Shown piece by piece: positions 10,352 through 21,974 of a stretch of DNA of 50,055 nt. The notes under the pieces were generated by a model. It was given only the letters and a program-made list of their open reading frames with translations. It was not told the origin of the DNA and did no database searches. Position 1 is the stretch's first letter. The number at the start of each line of letters is the position of its first letter. Position numbers and translations under genes: made by a program. This stretch comes from Chromera velia. Its lineage: Eukaryota; Sar; Chromeraceae. The stretch spans positions 1-50,055 of the forward strand of contig JAHBMJ010000246.1 of the NCBI GenBank assembly GCA_018398765.1, in the 5' to 3' direction.

Positions 10352-12257
10352 TTTTTCATAGGCAGGTCTCCGGCCGCCCGCGTACTCAACATACCCCTCT
10401 GCAGACTTTCTCCCACATCCCGCCTCAGACGTCCCTTTCTCCATCATGCTTCCCAGTCATCAGCCAGAATCAATTGATCGGGAGCGCCCCGGGCCTGCCA
10501 CCAGTTCCGCTGTCTTGCATGCAGTCAAAGCATGCACCAAAATTTTCCCCCAACCGATCCTTTCCTGCGGCGCGTGCTGCAGGGAGAATCTCGAAAGACA
10601 GGCTTCTTGGAAAAGATGAGGGACCAAGCAATTGGAGCGCTACGTCAATCTTTTGTGTCTCCGAGTTCTCCCCCCCTACGTTCCCGTGTATTTTCATTCT
10701 TTCTCTTCTTTCGGACTTTCGCGTCATGGCTTGTTGTTTGCCTGCCTCTCCACTCTTATTGGAGACTTCCCGATGGCCTCTTGGTCTTTGAATCTGTCCA
10801 ACTCTTCGGTCCTGTCTTGGAAATTTTTTGACTCCGCCTCTTTGGGGAGCAACGCCCATAGTTGGCGGTGTTTTTGATCGGGGGGTCCTTCCTGTCGTTC
10901 CCCCAACGGAGTAACAGTCTATGAACGATAAGGAGACAAGAAAAATCGACAACCTGTCACCCGTCCTGGAAAGCCGCACATAATACCTCTTCTCTTGTTT
11001 TCCTTTTCAGGCCTCCTCCTGTATGCCCTCTCTTGCCCTCAGCTGTTTTCCGCGCCCCGCTCACCCCACCTCCAAGCACATAAGAATTATGATGTTGCGT
11101 ATTCACGCCATAGAATTCTTCCATGCACTCACTCATCGTGCAGGTCTACGACGTCTGTGGTATCCTCTTCTCCCACGAGGACCCGCTACGGGACTATGTG
11201 CGTCTGAAAGGAAAGGAAATCTGTCTGTCTGCATGTCTGGTTTTTGTTTGTCTGTGTCTGAATCTGTGCCTCTCTTCTCTTCATTGGTTTCTGCCTATCC
11301 TTTTGTACGTCTGTATCGTGAAAACAAGTAGAGAGGCCAGGGAAACGGAAAGATGTACAAAGTGTGTCTGTGTCTGTTTCTGCCTTTCTGTCTCGCTGTC
11401 TCTCTGGGTCTGTCTGTTTCAGGAGGTCATTTATCATTCTTTTCTGCCTTCTCTGGGGCCTTGCGTAAGCAGCAGAAAGTCGCCCGTTAATTCAGTGATC
11501 GCGTGAAATCCTGTCGGGAGGGGTAGAGGAAGCCACACAGTCTGTGCATTGGTCTGTCTGTGTTTCAGTGTTTAGCTGCAGAGTTGGATTCAAAAGCAAG
11601 ATTTAAATGCCCCTCGGTCACTTGTGCGTGCGGCTCGTATCCCCCTGCAGATTGCCTCCTCTTCCTGTTCCCCTCAGGTCGAACAGTCCGCGGTCACATC
11701 CTCTCCCTCTCCTTTCAGTGCTTCAGCGGCTTTGACGCAGGGACAGGGAACGGCAGGGCTGCTGGGGGTAAGTGCACGAAGGGGTGAGGAATACTGACAG
11801 AGCGCACGCAGGGTTGCAGGCAGAGAACGTGGCCATGCGGCCGAAGTGATCCAAAAGGTCTGGGAGAAGAAGGCAGTTCGAAACGTGTTGTTCGGGAGAC
11901 TGTCCCCAAATCAAATAGCTCCTCTCGTCATTTGTGTGTTCTGTTTGTGACCATGAACTGCAGTGATGAGGTGTCTCTTTGTGTCGACGGGGTGATGCTT
12001 CTCCGAAAAATGTTTTGTCTCTTCAGCAATCAGACAGCTTTTCTAGTGTCCTGCTGTGAGATTTTGTGCAACGATTCCTGTCCTCTTGCAGGTTGCCTCT
12101 TCTTCGTCTTCGTCTTTCTCTTTCTCTCAGCTCCAGTCTCAAGAGATGGGCCCAACCTGTGGGACAGCTGACGAACTGGATTTGGGAGCCGCTGACCCGC
12201 CTCCTCTGGAGTCCGCGGTTTCCTCTTCTGCCTCTCTTTCTTCTTCGATTCCTTCAG
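10352..12257 (+). CDS. Candidate Ser/Pro-rich exons, unrecognised gene
   Basis: Several stretches look like exons, each following a good AG: a Pro/Ser-rich frame from about 10352 (LRPPAYSTYPSADF), a short one from about 11144 (YDVCGILFSHEDPLRDY), a Ser/Gln-rich one from about 11679 (VEQSAVTSSPSPFS), one near 11822 (AAEVIQKVWEKKAVRNVLF) and a Ser-rich then acidic one from 12092 (SFSFSQLQSQEMGP). Style and spacing suggest one gene continuing into the terminal exon at 13136, but the joins were not proved. No family was recognised. It could also be the divergent 3' part of the PP2A gene, but no HEAT pattern was seen. Confidence 0.35.
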
Positions 12258-12790
12258 GACAGGGAGAAATGAAAGGAAAGGGGGCTTTCTTCTTCGATTC
12301 CTTCAGGACAGGGAGAAATGAAAGGAAAGGGGGCTTTCTTCTTCGATTCCTTCAGGACAGGGAGAAATGAAAGGAAAGGGGGCTTTCTTCTTCGATTCCT
12401 TCAGGACAGGGAGAAATGAAAGGGGGCTTTCTTCTTCGATTCCTTCTGCTTTCTTCTTCGATTCCTTCAGGACAGGGAGAAATGAAAGGGGGCTTTCTTC
12501 TTCGATTCCTTCAGGACAGGGAGAAATGAAAGGAAAGGGGGCTTTCTTCTTCGATTCCTTCAGGACAGGGAGAAATGAAAGGAAAGGGGGCTTTCTTCTT
12601 CGATTCCTTCAGGACAGGGAGAAAGGAAATGAAAGGAAAGGGGGCTTTCTTCTTCGATTCCTTCAGGACAGGGAGAAATGAAAGGAAAGGGGGCTTTCTT
12701 CTTCGATTCCTTCAGGACAGGGAGAAATGAAAGGAAAGGGGGCTTTCTTCTTCGATTCCTTCAGGACAGGGAGAAATGAAAGGAAAGGGG
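12241..12790 (+). repeat. 50-bp minisatellite carrying a 3' splice site in each unit
   Basis: Eleven copies of a unit with TTCTTCTTCGATTCCTTCAG followed by GACAGGGAGAAATGAAAGG, plus one truncated copy near 12440. Most units are 50 bp; others are about 42 or 54 bp. Each unit has a polypyrimidine tract ending in TTCAG and no GT dinucleotide, so it offers an acceptor but no donor. Reading straight through gives a TGA in GAAATGA within about three units in every frame. The array therefore cannot be wholly coding and is probably largely spliced out. Confidence 0.85.
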
Positions 12791-13455
12791 GCGCAAGGGC
12801 TAAGGCTAAAGCGGCTGGAGGGAAGAAGAACAAGTGGGCGGACAGACCGGAGACACGAATAAAAGGGGAATTTTCGGAGGGTGAGTCGGTGTGACACTGT
12901 CATACAAGCCCGAAAGCATTGATGGCGGGAGCAACGCAGCTTCATCTCGCAATGTCTGTCCTCATTTCGTGCGCGGCTGTTAAGGGCGCATATAGCCGGC
13001 CGTCAAAGAAACTGATTCAATTTGGAATGCGATTGGTTGTTTTAGAAGTATCGATCCACGGAGACGGATAGCGGTGGCGCTTCGTCGCCACTGTCCTCTG
13101 GTGTTTCACCATCGTTCAATCAATTGTGCGTGCAGTTATGAAGAGGCCGGACCGTGATGGGTGGAGGTCTCTGAGAACTGCCCTTGACGTTGCAGTCAAA
13201 ACTTTGCTTAGAGGGTTGACGGGGGTTGAGCCTCAGCACATTGGGTGGTTCGACAGTAGTTTCGACTTCCGAATCGATGCACAGAGGCCTCAATTCACGG
13301 CACGCCTCTATTATAACAATCCAAGCTGGAGAGACGAGGTCGAGAAAATCTTGAAACGAGGAATGAAAGAAACGTCGATACAGCTTTCGGGAACGACCAT
13401 CGGCGTCACATTCTGCTATTGTCCAGAATCAGAACTGAAAAAGCTAAAATCCTGA
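12764..13455 (+). CDS. C-terminal exons of the unrecognised Ser/Pro-rich gene
   Basis: The exon after the last acceptor of the minisatellite (about 12768) gives a basic Gly/Lys-rich stretch (KAKAAGGKKNKWADRPE) and ends in phase 1 at a GTGAGT donor near 12881. The terminal exon 13136-13455 (TGA) accepts phase 1 and encodes about 106 residues: a compact charged domain with KRPDRDGWRSLR near its start, FTARLYYNNPSWRDEVEK in the middle and GVTFCYCPESELKKLKS at the end. No family was recognised. Matching phases and codon texture make the terminal exon credible. Confidence 0.55.
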
Positions 13456-14220
13456 GCAATTTGGAACCAAAACCTAAAGAAAGTCAAACATTTAACAGAA
13501 AGATGAGTAATAATTCAATGATTGTGAACAAGATTTATTTCACCAAATTATAAATCTCTATATTAGATTAAGTAGTATTTAAAGTAGTATATATACTATA
13601 CGGAATTCTTCTTTTAATTTTACCCTAAACAATGTCCGGTGGAATGTCCGGTAAGTTAAAAAGTCTAGTAGTGACTTAAAAAGTCTAGTTACCAGACATT
13701 TTGACTTACTTTTTTGAAAAGTCAACTTACCATTTTGAAAAAGTCCCGTTGGTGCCTAGGTTGGACCACCTGCATGAATTTTGAGAAGTAATTTGAGTAT
13801 GAAGCTAAAAATTTCTGTACAATATAATTAAAGCGGGTTTGAAGCGGCTATAGCCTATAGAAGTAAACACTAATTTTTAAAGGCCTTTACCATTTTTTTT
13901 TTCATAACTAAAAAGAAATGGCTGAAATGTTCGGCTGTATCCGGTTATCAAAAATGGTAAATCCCTATTGTAGAACACGATTTTTAAACTAGTTAATTTA
14001 CTAAGTTAAATTTTAAAGAATTTTAAAGTTTAAACTCAGTTTGTGTGCAATTAAAGCTAATTTTAGAAACTAAAAAATAAATGTAGACAGATTACTGTTC
14101 TAGCAGTTGTACACGTTATACCGTAGATCAATCCATAAAACTCGATGTAAAGTGTTTTAAAGTATACCATTGTAACTGGCAGTCTGGCACTGTTGTTTGC
14201 AAAAGACGAAGCCGTTTTAT
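13456..14220. other. AT-rich intergenic spacer
   Basis: AT-rich sequence with no gene. A short passage around 13660-13750 repeats AAAAAGTC and related words several times. No terminal inverted repeats or LTRs were identified. Confidence 0.55.
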
Positions 14221-15050
14221 AAAATGTTTTCCTTTGATTTTGCCACGTCTTCAAAATCTACGTACTCCTGCAGCAGGATACGGAAAGCATTGACAGGACC
14301 TCCAAACGCACCCCCGCTTCACTGGTTTTCTTTCGTGTTGACTTGCTTGCCCCCTCTGGCGCTCATCAGAGAGATTCACCTCCCCCCTCGCTTGGTCGAA
14401 GCGGTATGACGTGTTATGCCAAATTGATAAGCCCCTCTCTGTGGCCGCATGGTGGGTTTCGGAACAAAAGTGTGTGTAACTGCAGGTCGCACGCTTTGCT
14501 TGCTTCCACAACGAAAAGACAAGACCCCTGCAAGGGATTCTTTTCAAGAATGATCGTTTGTCTGCGCGTGAAGGCCGGTCAACTGGGAGAATTCTGCCGA
14601 TAACTCGATCGTGTTTTCGTTTCTGGCCTCTTGTCTCTCTCTCTCTCTGTAGCATCTGTACCCACTCCTACCTTCCGGTTATACCACGGGACGCTCTCTC
14701 ACCACTGAGACGCAGCGACCGCGCCGGGGCGATTAGGGGCAGTCCTTCCCGAATGGGGCGAGAAGGACTTGTTCATTCGACAGGGACGCTGCCGAACTAG
14801 CCTGTGGGCAAGATTACTACAGAGAGAGACAGAGGAAAGATGGACCTAGCTTGCTTCTGTGAGCTCTCGTGGAACCCGCTTTCCTTCCCTTACTCGTCTG
14901 TGCGGAGTGCAAAAGGGCAAGATTTGAGCCGTCACGCAGGCTTCGGGTCATCCATCTTGCGAGGCCCGTCCTCCATGAGTGGGATGGAGAACGAGCGATG
15001 GGGAAAACGCGGGCAGCTGGTGTCTCTTCGATTTGTCTGGGACGAGAGGA
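14221..15050. other. Region with no supported gene
   Basis: ORFs of up to 180 codons overlap on both strands but show no domain and no consistent splice joins. Nothing was recognised. Confidence 0.35.
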
Positions 15051-15053
15051 CGG

Positions 15054-16596
15054 CTATTCGTCCTTCAACAAGGAGGACTGCAGTCGACCCCTGGTTGGTT
15101 TTTCGGTCGGTCCCATGCAGGTTTTCTGTGTCGGCCTCCCAGAAAGGGCTTGCATGGCAACACCAGAAATCAGCTGCTGCCACCTCACTTCTCGTCTCTT
15201 ATCTTTCGTTTCCGCTCGGCTTCGTTTCATGTAGAGAGAGACTTGAAGGACTGCTTGCCGGCGGGGATCACTGGTGGGTGATGCTGAAATATGCTGAATC
15301 AACTCATCCTGAAAGGATTGGGGAGGCTGTTGCATGCGGATGAACCCCGGTGGGCGTTTCTTTTGCTTTGTGCGTCTTGCTCGTCTTCCTGCTTTAGAGC
15401 ACTGACGGAGAGATGGGTCGGTTTGGACGGGGGGGCTGATGTGTGTGTGCCCTTTCTGTAGGAACGTCGTGAATGATCCTTTTCTCTTGGGGCATATGGG
15501 ATGGAAAGTTGAGAAAGACCGGGAGGCCTGTGGAAATCGATCCGATTCAACTGTCCGGATTGCACTGTGGAAACCGAGAAGGACCGGTTTGTACTTTCCC
15601 TATGTATGTAGCACCTCCTGAAAGCAATTGAGACTGATCTGTCTGCTCTTCGGTACTTGGGTCGTTGGGTGACCCGTCTCTCTCCGCCTTCTGCTTTCTC
15701 CTCTTTTGGATCTTGTGAGGTGGTAGCGGTTTCTTGGGAAGGCCATCTGGTGGCTGCAGGTGGTGCTGATGAGGCCGGGGGCTCATGCACTCACTGATGG
15801 TGGCTGGAGGAGAAGAGTCGCCTGCAGAGGGAACAGACGGGTTGGAGAAGGGCGCGGGTGCGGGCCGTGAAGGGGTTGGCTGCGAGGGGAAACCTGCTGG
15901 AGGGGGAGCGGTCGGATTGAGGGCTGACGGGGGGGGGAGGGGGGTGACCCTGAGAACGGGGGCGGTTTGGTTGGTTGGGAGAAGAGGGGGATGATGGGAG
16001 GGATGATGGGAGGGCCGGTGTCTCGACAGGGTTTCGAAGCACAGGAAGGGCTGTCCGGAGGTGGAGGGAGAGGTCCGTCTCCCCCACTGGACGTGTTGGG
16101 GTTGTTATAAGAAGTGAAAAGCGTGCTTGACGTCCGAACGGATTTGACCAACGTCTTGGCCAACCTCCTCCTTCTTTTCTTTCATCTGGCAAGTCTTTGT
16201 GCTTGAAAGTTGGTCTAATGTGTATTTGCTTTCTCTCGCAATTTCCGATATTGATTCTGCTCCCCGCCAGACCAGCAAGTCCAACCTGGGCACTCGTTCT
16301 GTCCGTGCAGACTGATCAATCACTGCCGGCATCCCCCACAAAAGACAGGCAATTGGCTGGCTTTCTCTCACTTCTTCTCCTTGCTTTCTCTCAAATTTTG
16401 CCCGATCGAGTGCATGGGACGGCACCCTTGACTCTCCTCGCGCTTTGTGATGCTTCTTCCCTTCCGGTCTCTGAGCGACTGTTCTGCAAGATCCCCTCAG
16501 CAAGAGAATGGCGGGACCGCTTTGAGCTGATCCCGACGGAGAGCCTGAGTGCAATGGAATGGAACGAAGAAGGAAAGAAAGAAGGACAACGAACAA
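15054..16596 (-). CDS. Candidate proline-rich gene, unrecognised
   Basis: Minus-strand stretches read like exons of one low-complexity protein. From about 16163 to 15796 a Ser/Thr then Pro-rich frame (GPLPPPPDS, PPIIPPIIP) runs to a donor GTGAGT. It joins in phase 0 to an exon starting about 15754 after CACCTGCAG, which continues Pro-rich then basic (KKPLPPHKIQKRRKQK) and acidic/Gln-rich. A further possible exon lies at about 15324-15240 (PPQSFQDELIQHISASP). Upstream, an open frame at 16596-16105 contains ESISEIARESKYTLDQL in another frame. Start, end and order are unresolved and no function is proposed. Confidence 0.35.
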
Positions 16597-16599
16597 AAA

Positions 16600-17063
16600 A
16601 AAGAGGCAACGAAGGAATCCAAGTGGAAGGTAGTCAAGAGAGAAAGGGCAAACCGGGAAAAAAACACAGGTTCAGAGCAGGAGTCGACGGTCAGCGAGAA
16701 AGAGCTAGCGGCAGAAAGTTTCCAAAGACAGAAGACAACCTGCGTGTGAGTGCACGAAACTGGGTAAAAAATGAAAGAGCAATCCACTGACCAAAAGGAT
16801 CAAACTGGTTGACAGAGGGTGTTTCGGTCGCGTCGGCATAATCGTTCGCATTCAAGCGCCGAGCCCCAGCTGCGCTCCCTCTCCTGACTGCACAATGCCC
16901 AGCCTGGGGTGCGCTAGTCCTGATAGACCCACTGCGAAGCCGCACAAGACCGAGGCACGTCTTCCCATGACTGGGGTGCTCCCTACTTCTCCCGAATAAA
17001 AGCGAAGGGTCCGCGGGTGCTTTGCATCTCTCTCCTTCGCTTGATCAGTCTGAAGTTGTGTAC
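16600..17063. other. Region with no supported gene
   Basis: The plus strand has a Lys/Glu-rich open frame around 16500-16790, but no start, splice pattern or domain supports it. Nothing else was seen. Confidence 0.35.
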
Positions 17064-17329
17064 ACATGTGGACGCGAAGAAATGCGGCCGCCCCCTATCG
17101 TTTGATGATCAGGCGCAGACCGCCATTGGGTCGTGAAGTCATTGTTGTGCGCACGCTCTCCCTCTGAAAGTCGTTGGGGGAGTCTCGAGCGCTGGAACAT
17201 GTGGACGCGAAGAAATGCGGCTGCCCCCTATCATTTGATGATCAGGCGCAGACCGCCATTGGGTCGTGAAGTCATTGTTGTGCGCACGCTCTCCCTCTGA
17301 AAGTCGTTGGGAGTGATGCCAGCGCTGGA
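17064..17329. repeat. 133-bp tandem duplication
   Basis: Units 17064-17196 and 17197-17329 begin ACATGTGGACGCGAAG and end GCGCTGGA. They differ at a few sites (GGCCGCC/GGCTGCC, TATCG/TATCA, and a short block before the end). No coding role was found. Confidence 0.9.
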
Positions 17330-17591
17330 GGGCCAAACACGAATAAAATTCGGGGATGGGTGTAGCGTTTAATTTGCGAAAGGCAGGGAGAGGGAACAGC
17401 CGTGACACGTGGGAGAGTTCAGGTAGGAGAGGAACAGGGACGGAGAGCTGCCTGGCGACGGAGTGGTCCACGAAAGACGAAGACGTGGCCAGAGAAGACA
17501 AGGGCCGCTTTGACTGGCCGACTGACTGACTGAAATGACGGCTTTCGAATGACTCTGGGGTTCTTGCAATCTTGAATTTTGACGCATGCAT

Positions 17592-17667
17592 TCAGTAGAC
17601 TCCTCCCGTGAAGCCAGCCATCACGACGCTCAGCAGGACCATGAAAGTTTTCTCCAGAGGAACTGCA
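17592..17667 (-). CDS. Possible terminal exon with a membrane segment
   Basis: After the acceptor TTTCCATGCAG, the minus strand encodes VPLEKTFMVLLSVVMAGFTGGVY and stops. A hydrophobic C-terminal segment of this size would suit a membrane-anchored protein. It could be the end of the acidic gene upstream at 17993-18579, but the phase could not be matched. Confidence 0.3.
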
Positions 17668-17992
17668 TGGAAACAATGGATCGAATCAAAATACACGCAG
17701 ACAAAGGGTGCGAACGAGCCGTCAAAAATTGTCAGCTGACCCCCCAAAAGATCGAAAATGCTGACAGACCTATATACTTTGCTGACAAGAACCGGGGAGA
17801 ATTGGGGGGCCAAGCGTGCAAGTACACTAGAGAATAAGACAGAGGGACTGCGAGAGAAGAGAAGAGAGAAGAACAAACTTGAGCGAGGACCCCCCCCATC
17901 AAAAACAAAGGACGTAGAGCGACTTGCGATCGGACCAGTTGCAGAGCACCTTGCATGTAGTCATACACACACGTGCATATCTCGGAATCTCC

Positions 17993-18579
17993 TCAAGCTT
18001 TTGTGTATACCCCCTCAATACCAACCTTGAACACTCCCTCGGGCTTTTCGTCCTCTTTTGCGATCCTCTCGTGTTCCATCAAGAAGAGAACGCAGGCCTG
18101 TCTCTCTTCTTCGTTTGCAAGAGGAGAATCGTGCAGAGAGTACTCGTCGCCGTCAGGAAATTCATCCACGAGCTCCCACTTCTCTTCGTTTGTAGAGGGG
18201 GTCACAAAAGACGAAGACGAAGAAGGGGAAGCCGATGAGGAGGCGGACTGAGAGATTGGAGAAGAGATGTCCACTGTGGAAGCGGGGTTTTCCTTCAGCC
18301 AGAGGGCTCTCTCACGATCCATTTCTGACATCTCTGTCCTTGTGTAGGACTCTCTGTCCTCCTCGTACATGTCTGATTGTGCCTCGAATCCTGAATTGGA
18401 CAGTCTGTCCTTTCATCGATCTCTGATCCTGATTGGGAGAAGGGCTCCTCGGAGTCCACCTCCGAGTTTCCAGTAGAAAGGATCGACATTGCCAAGCTCT
18501 CCTCCGGGGAGAACTCCACAAGTGTTCCGACTGCCATCAATGGAATGGCAGTTTCTGTATCGCTATGGTCGGAGTACAT
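17993..18579 (-). CDS. Acidic, Ser-rich hypothetical protein
   Basis: The minus strand from the ATG at 18579 reads an acidic frame (MYSDHSDTETAIPL, FSPEESLAMSIL, SEVDSEEPFSQSGSEIDE). A second frame from about 18400 to 17993 continues in the same style (YEEDRESYTRTEM, then a poly-Ser tract, then KWELVDEFPDGDEYSLHD and EERQACVLFLMEHERIAKEDE). The frame change between them implies an intron near 18370-18480 whose borders could not be fixed. A GTTGGT donor candidate follows EGVFK, so the last codons may be intronic. No family was recognised; an intrinsically disordered soluble protein is likely. It is transcribed divergently from the tetraspanin-like gene. Confidence 0.45.
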
Positions 18580-19234
18580 TTTGTTGGATGGTCTCTTTCT
18601 GCAATGGTGGCTTGGAAGACGGTCGAGAGGGTTTCTTCTTGCGAAGTTTGCAGACGTGGCTTGCAGCAGCGTGGAAGAGGAGTTTCTTTCGCTCTTGGTC
18701 AGGCAAGAATGGCATGGAGAGGGAAAGGACATGACTTATCTGAGTATATATATAGATCAAAGATCGAAGTTCGATCGACCGCGATGCGAAAAATAATTTT
18801 AAATGAATTAATATTAGCATGCATGCATGCATGCATGCGAAAATTCAATATGAATGAATTAATTAATTAAAAAAAAAAAAATTGAAAAAAAAACATACAG
18901 CTATATATATAGAGAGATCAGCTATATATAGTCGTGAAGTTCGCCTTCTCCATGGCGTCGCCAGTGGCGTCGCCGCAGGGCAATTATTCTCTCCCTCCCT
19001 CTTGGTCAGTCTGCATGGTTGTCAGATCCCGAGTGCCTTACATATCTGAATGACCATCAGCAGTTCCCTTGCGATCTGAAAACACTACTGGTGTTTTGCC
19101 TCTAGACAGAAGGAAAGGGTGAGCCTGTGTGCGTCTTTACGTTTCTAAAAGTCGAAGTAATGACTGTGCATTTGTTTTTTATGATGGTATTGAAGAGACA
19201 GCATCGATAGGCAGTCTTCGAGGGAGGCAGGGAA
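18580..19234. promoter_or_regulatory. Divergent intergenic region with GCATGC array
   Basis: This lies between the acidic gene (-) and the tetraspanin-like gene (+). It contains five overlapping GCATGC words at about 18817-18838, poly-A/TATATATA tracts at 18870-18930, and AATTAATTAATT. GCATGC is known as an AP2-type transcription-factor site in apicomplexans. Its role here is inferred from position and from the similar array at 34210-34300. Confidence 0.4.
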
Positions 19235-21062
19235 ATGCCGAAAAAGACAAGGGGGTGTTTGCAGGGTGGTGTAGGTGCCAAACTGTGTGAGCACTGTAAG
19301 GACCACGAACAGCTCTGGATCTTCTATGCAGTCGTGCTTGCCATTCTCACTCTGATTGTGTTCTTCGATACCGGCACTAACTTCGCTTCTGAGCACGTGC
19401 GAATATGGTGCCAAGGCTTTCCCATCTACACCGAGTGGGCTGCTCTCGGGGCGCTGCTCCTGGTTGCGCCCTTTGCCAGCATCGTTCACTGCATGCAGCT
19501 CTCTCAAGCCAAGACACGAGTCCTAGTGGTCAGTCAGATCGCCGTCATGGTTTGGAAATCTTATTGAGTGTATCTCGCCGGTGTGTGCTCGGAATGCGAA
19601 GTCTGGAGGTCATCGCTTCCGTCGACGTGCCAGTGAAGTTTAGGTAGCAGTCTCCTTACCTTCACCGCTCTCCCCTCTCTTTTCTCGCTGTTGTAAGTGT
19701 GATCGGTGTGACTGTTGGAGGAAAGACGGTGGAGACGGCTAAAGGCTGGGTGTACTCATATGTCTTCCATGGGTGCGAAAACGATCGTGCAGACAAGTTT
19801 TTTCTCTGTCCTGGGGATTGTCTGTATCGGACTGGCGGCACTCAACCTCAGGCAGACATACCTGGTCAGTCTCTCTTCTGTCTCCAACCCTCACCCAACA
19901 GAGCTTCAAAGGGAGTCGAAAGAAAAATCTCTCTTATTCCCCTCCTCGATCGACTGCTTCCTTTAACCGCCCCGCCCCGTGGCTCCCCTTCTCCCCTCCA
20001 CGTTCTTCTGCTCTTCCTCCGTCATCACCCCAATGTTCCTTTCCATCCATTCTCCTGAATATCACCTCCTCACGCCCCTCCGCGGGCCTCCCTTCAAAGT
20101 TTCTCGACTGACTGTATGCTCCGCGTCGCCTCCCTTGCATCATCACCTCCCCTCCAGTCGCTGCCTCCACACAGAGAGGCTGCATCATGACAACACGAAG
20201 CGCAGCTCGTCCCTCTCCCACCATCTTTCGTTGTCCTCCTTTGTCCTCAAGCAGCAGACCTGTGCATTGGTGTTTGTTTTGGTGGGGTTTGTGGGTGTGG
20301 AGGTCTGAGTGTGTATTTGTGTGTGTGTTGCTGATCGCTTGTGTTCCATCCTCTTCTTCTGCCTTCTCTCATCAATACTCTGTGCCGCTTCTGTGGCTCC
20401 ACCCATATTGAAGAGAATCTGTGCTCTACTCTGTTGTGTGCTGTCCTGTCCTGTGCGGTAATCCAAAGCGCACTTCAATTTTGCAAGGACACTTCTCGTG
20501 TTTTTTTGCGGAAGAGAGGGAGAGGCACAGCGTCCTGAATCTTTGCTCATTTTCCCATTTTGTTGGATGTCCTGCGTGCTTTCGAAGGACTTCGAGATGG
20601 GAGCGCTGCGGTAGGTTTCGAAAGAATGCAGGAAACGTGACATGAAAATCAGTTGAGGTAGACTTCCGTCCTCTCCCACGACTGCATGCTCGAGCCTTTC
20701 GATGATGGATGTTGTTCGTGCACTGCATGCAGACAATGGCGGAGCTCCGGAAGGATTGCGGCAAGGCAGGTCTCACAAAGGAGATTGAGGCTGTGTGGCA
20801 GAGGGCAGACGATATCTACACAGAGTGCGACAGGGCGAGACAGAAGCCTCTCTTCAAGTGCCCCAATCTCCACCTCGACAAATGGAAACCCGCGTGAGTC
20901 GAGTAGAGGCGTCTCCCTGGGGTTTATTTTGCTGTATCGATTTCCCCCTGAAGTACAGCTGTATGACTCAAGTTCTCCTTCCTCTCTGTTAGTCCTTTTG
21001 TCGGTTGGCATTCAGAGAGGGGGGGTCAAGCAATGTCTCTCTCTCTCTCACTCTCTTTGCGT

Positions 21063-21119
<57 letters not shown>

Positions 21120-21858
21120 ACTTTGTCCATGGACTTCACGCTCGCTGCACTGGAGATACAAGACCAATGGGTGAGTTTGCGCAATGGCTGCCCAGGTTTC
21201 TTAGTCAGGACCAAAAAGGATCTCCCTGCATGTATGTCTCTTTCCCTTTTCCTCTTTGCAGAGACAGAGCCCTGCTGGAGTATCTCGAGGAGACGGAGAG
21301 CGACTTCCACTGCTCTGCTTTCTGCCAGAAAGACCAACAGCCCCTCTTTCTGCGACAGAAAAAAATATCTAAAAATGGGTCAGTCTGTCGTTCGGGCTGC
21401 AGCTGTTTTGTGATTCTGTCTCCCTCTGCACTTTTGCAAAGTCTAGCGGGAGTTTCGAGAGATACTTCTGCCACCCTCAGTTCTGTACAGAAGGAAGGGG
21501 TGAAGGAAGGAAGGAAGGAAGGAAGGAAGGAAGGCAAAATGGAGAAAGGGACGGGCGGGACGGAGGAATCACGGAAGAAGGCTCTTCTCTTCATATCCAC
21601 CTCTGATGCTACCAAATGCACATATCACGGTCACAAATGAGAATCAAAAACCTTGTTGCAAACAAGAAAGTTGTTAGAAATCATGGAATAAAAAAAAGAA
21701 TAAGTTCCAGCTGAGGGTCAAACCTGACTCACTGACTTATTCGCTCAATAGGCCGGTCGTCAGGAAAAGAATCCCAGCTGCATCCAGCAGAGATTCAAAG
21801 GCTCTCTCTTCCAGATGCCAAGGCTCTCTCTCTGTCTCTCTCTCTCTCTCCGTGTATA

Positions 21859-21897
<39 letters not shown>

Positions 21898-21934
21898 ATG
21901 TATGTATGTGCATATGTATGTATGTATGTATGGA

Positions 21935-21974
<40 letters not shown>

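Noticed and set aside
12241..12790. CRISPR array or coding tandem repeat
   Set aside because: Units are contiguous without unique spacers, the genome is eukaryotic, and every reading frame meets a TGA within about three units.
14804..15343. A 179-codon plus-strand ORF
   Set aside because: No domain, no splice context that joins to neighbours, and overlap with equally long frames on both strands.
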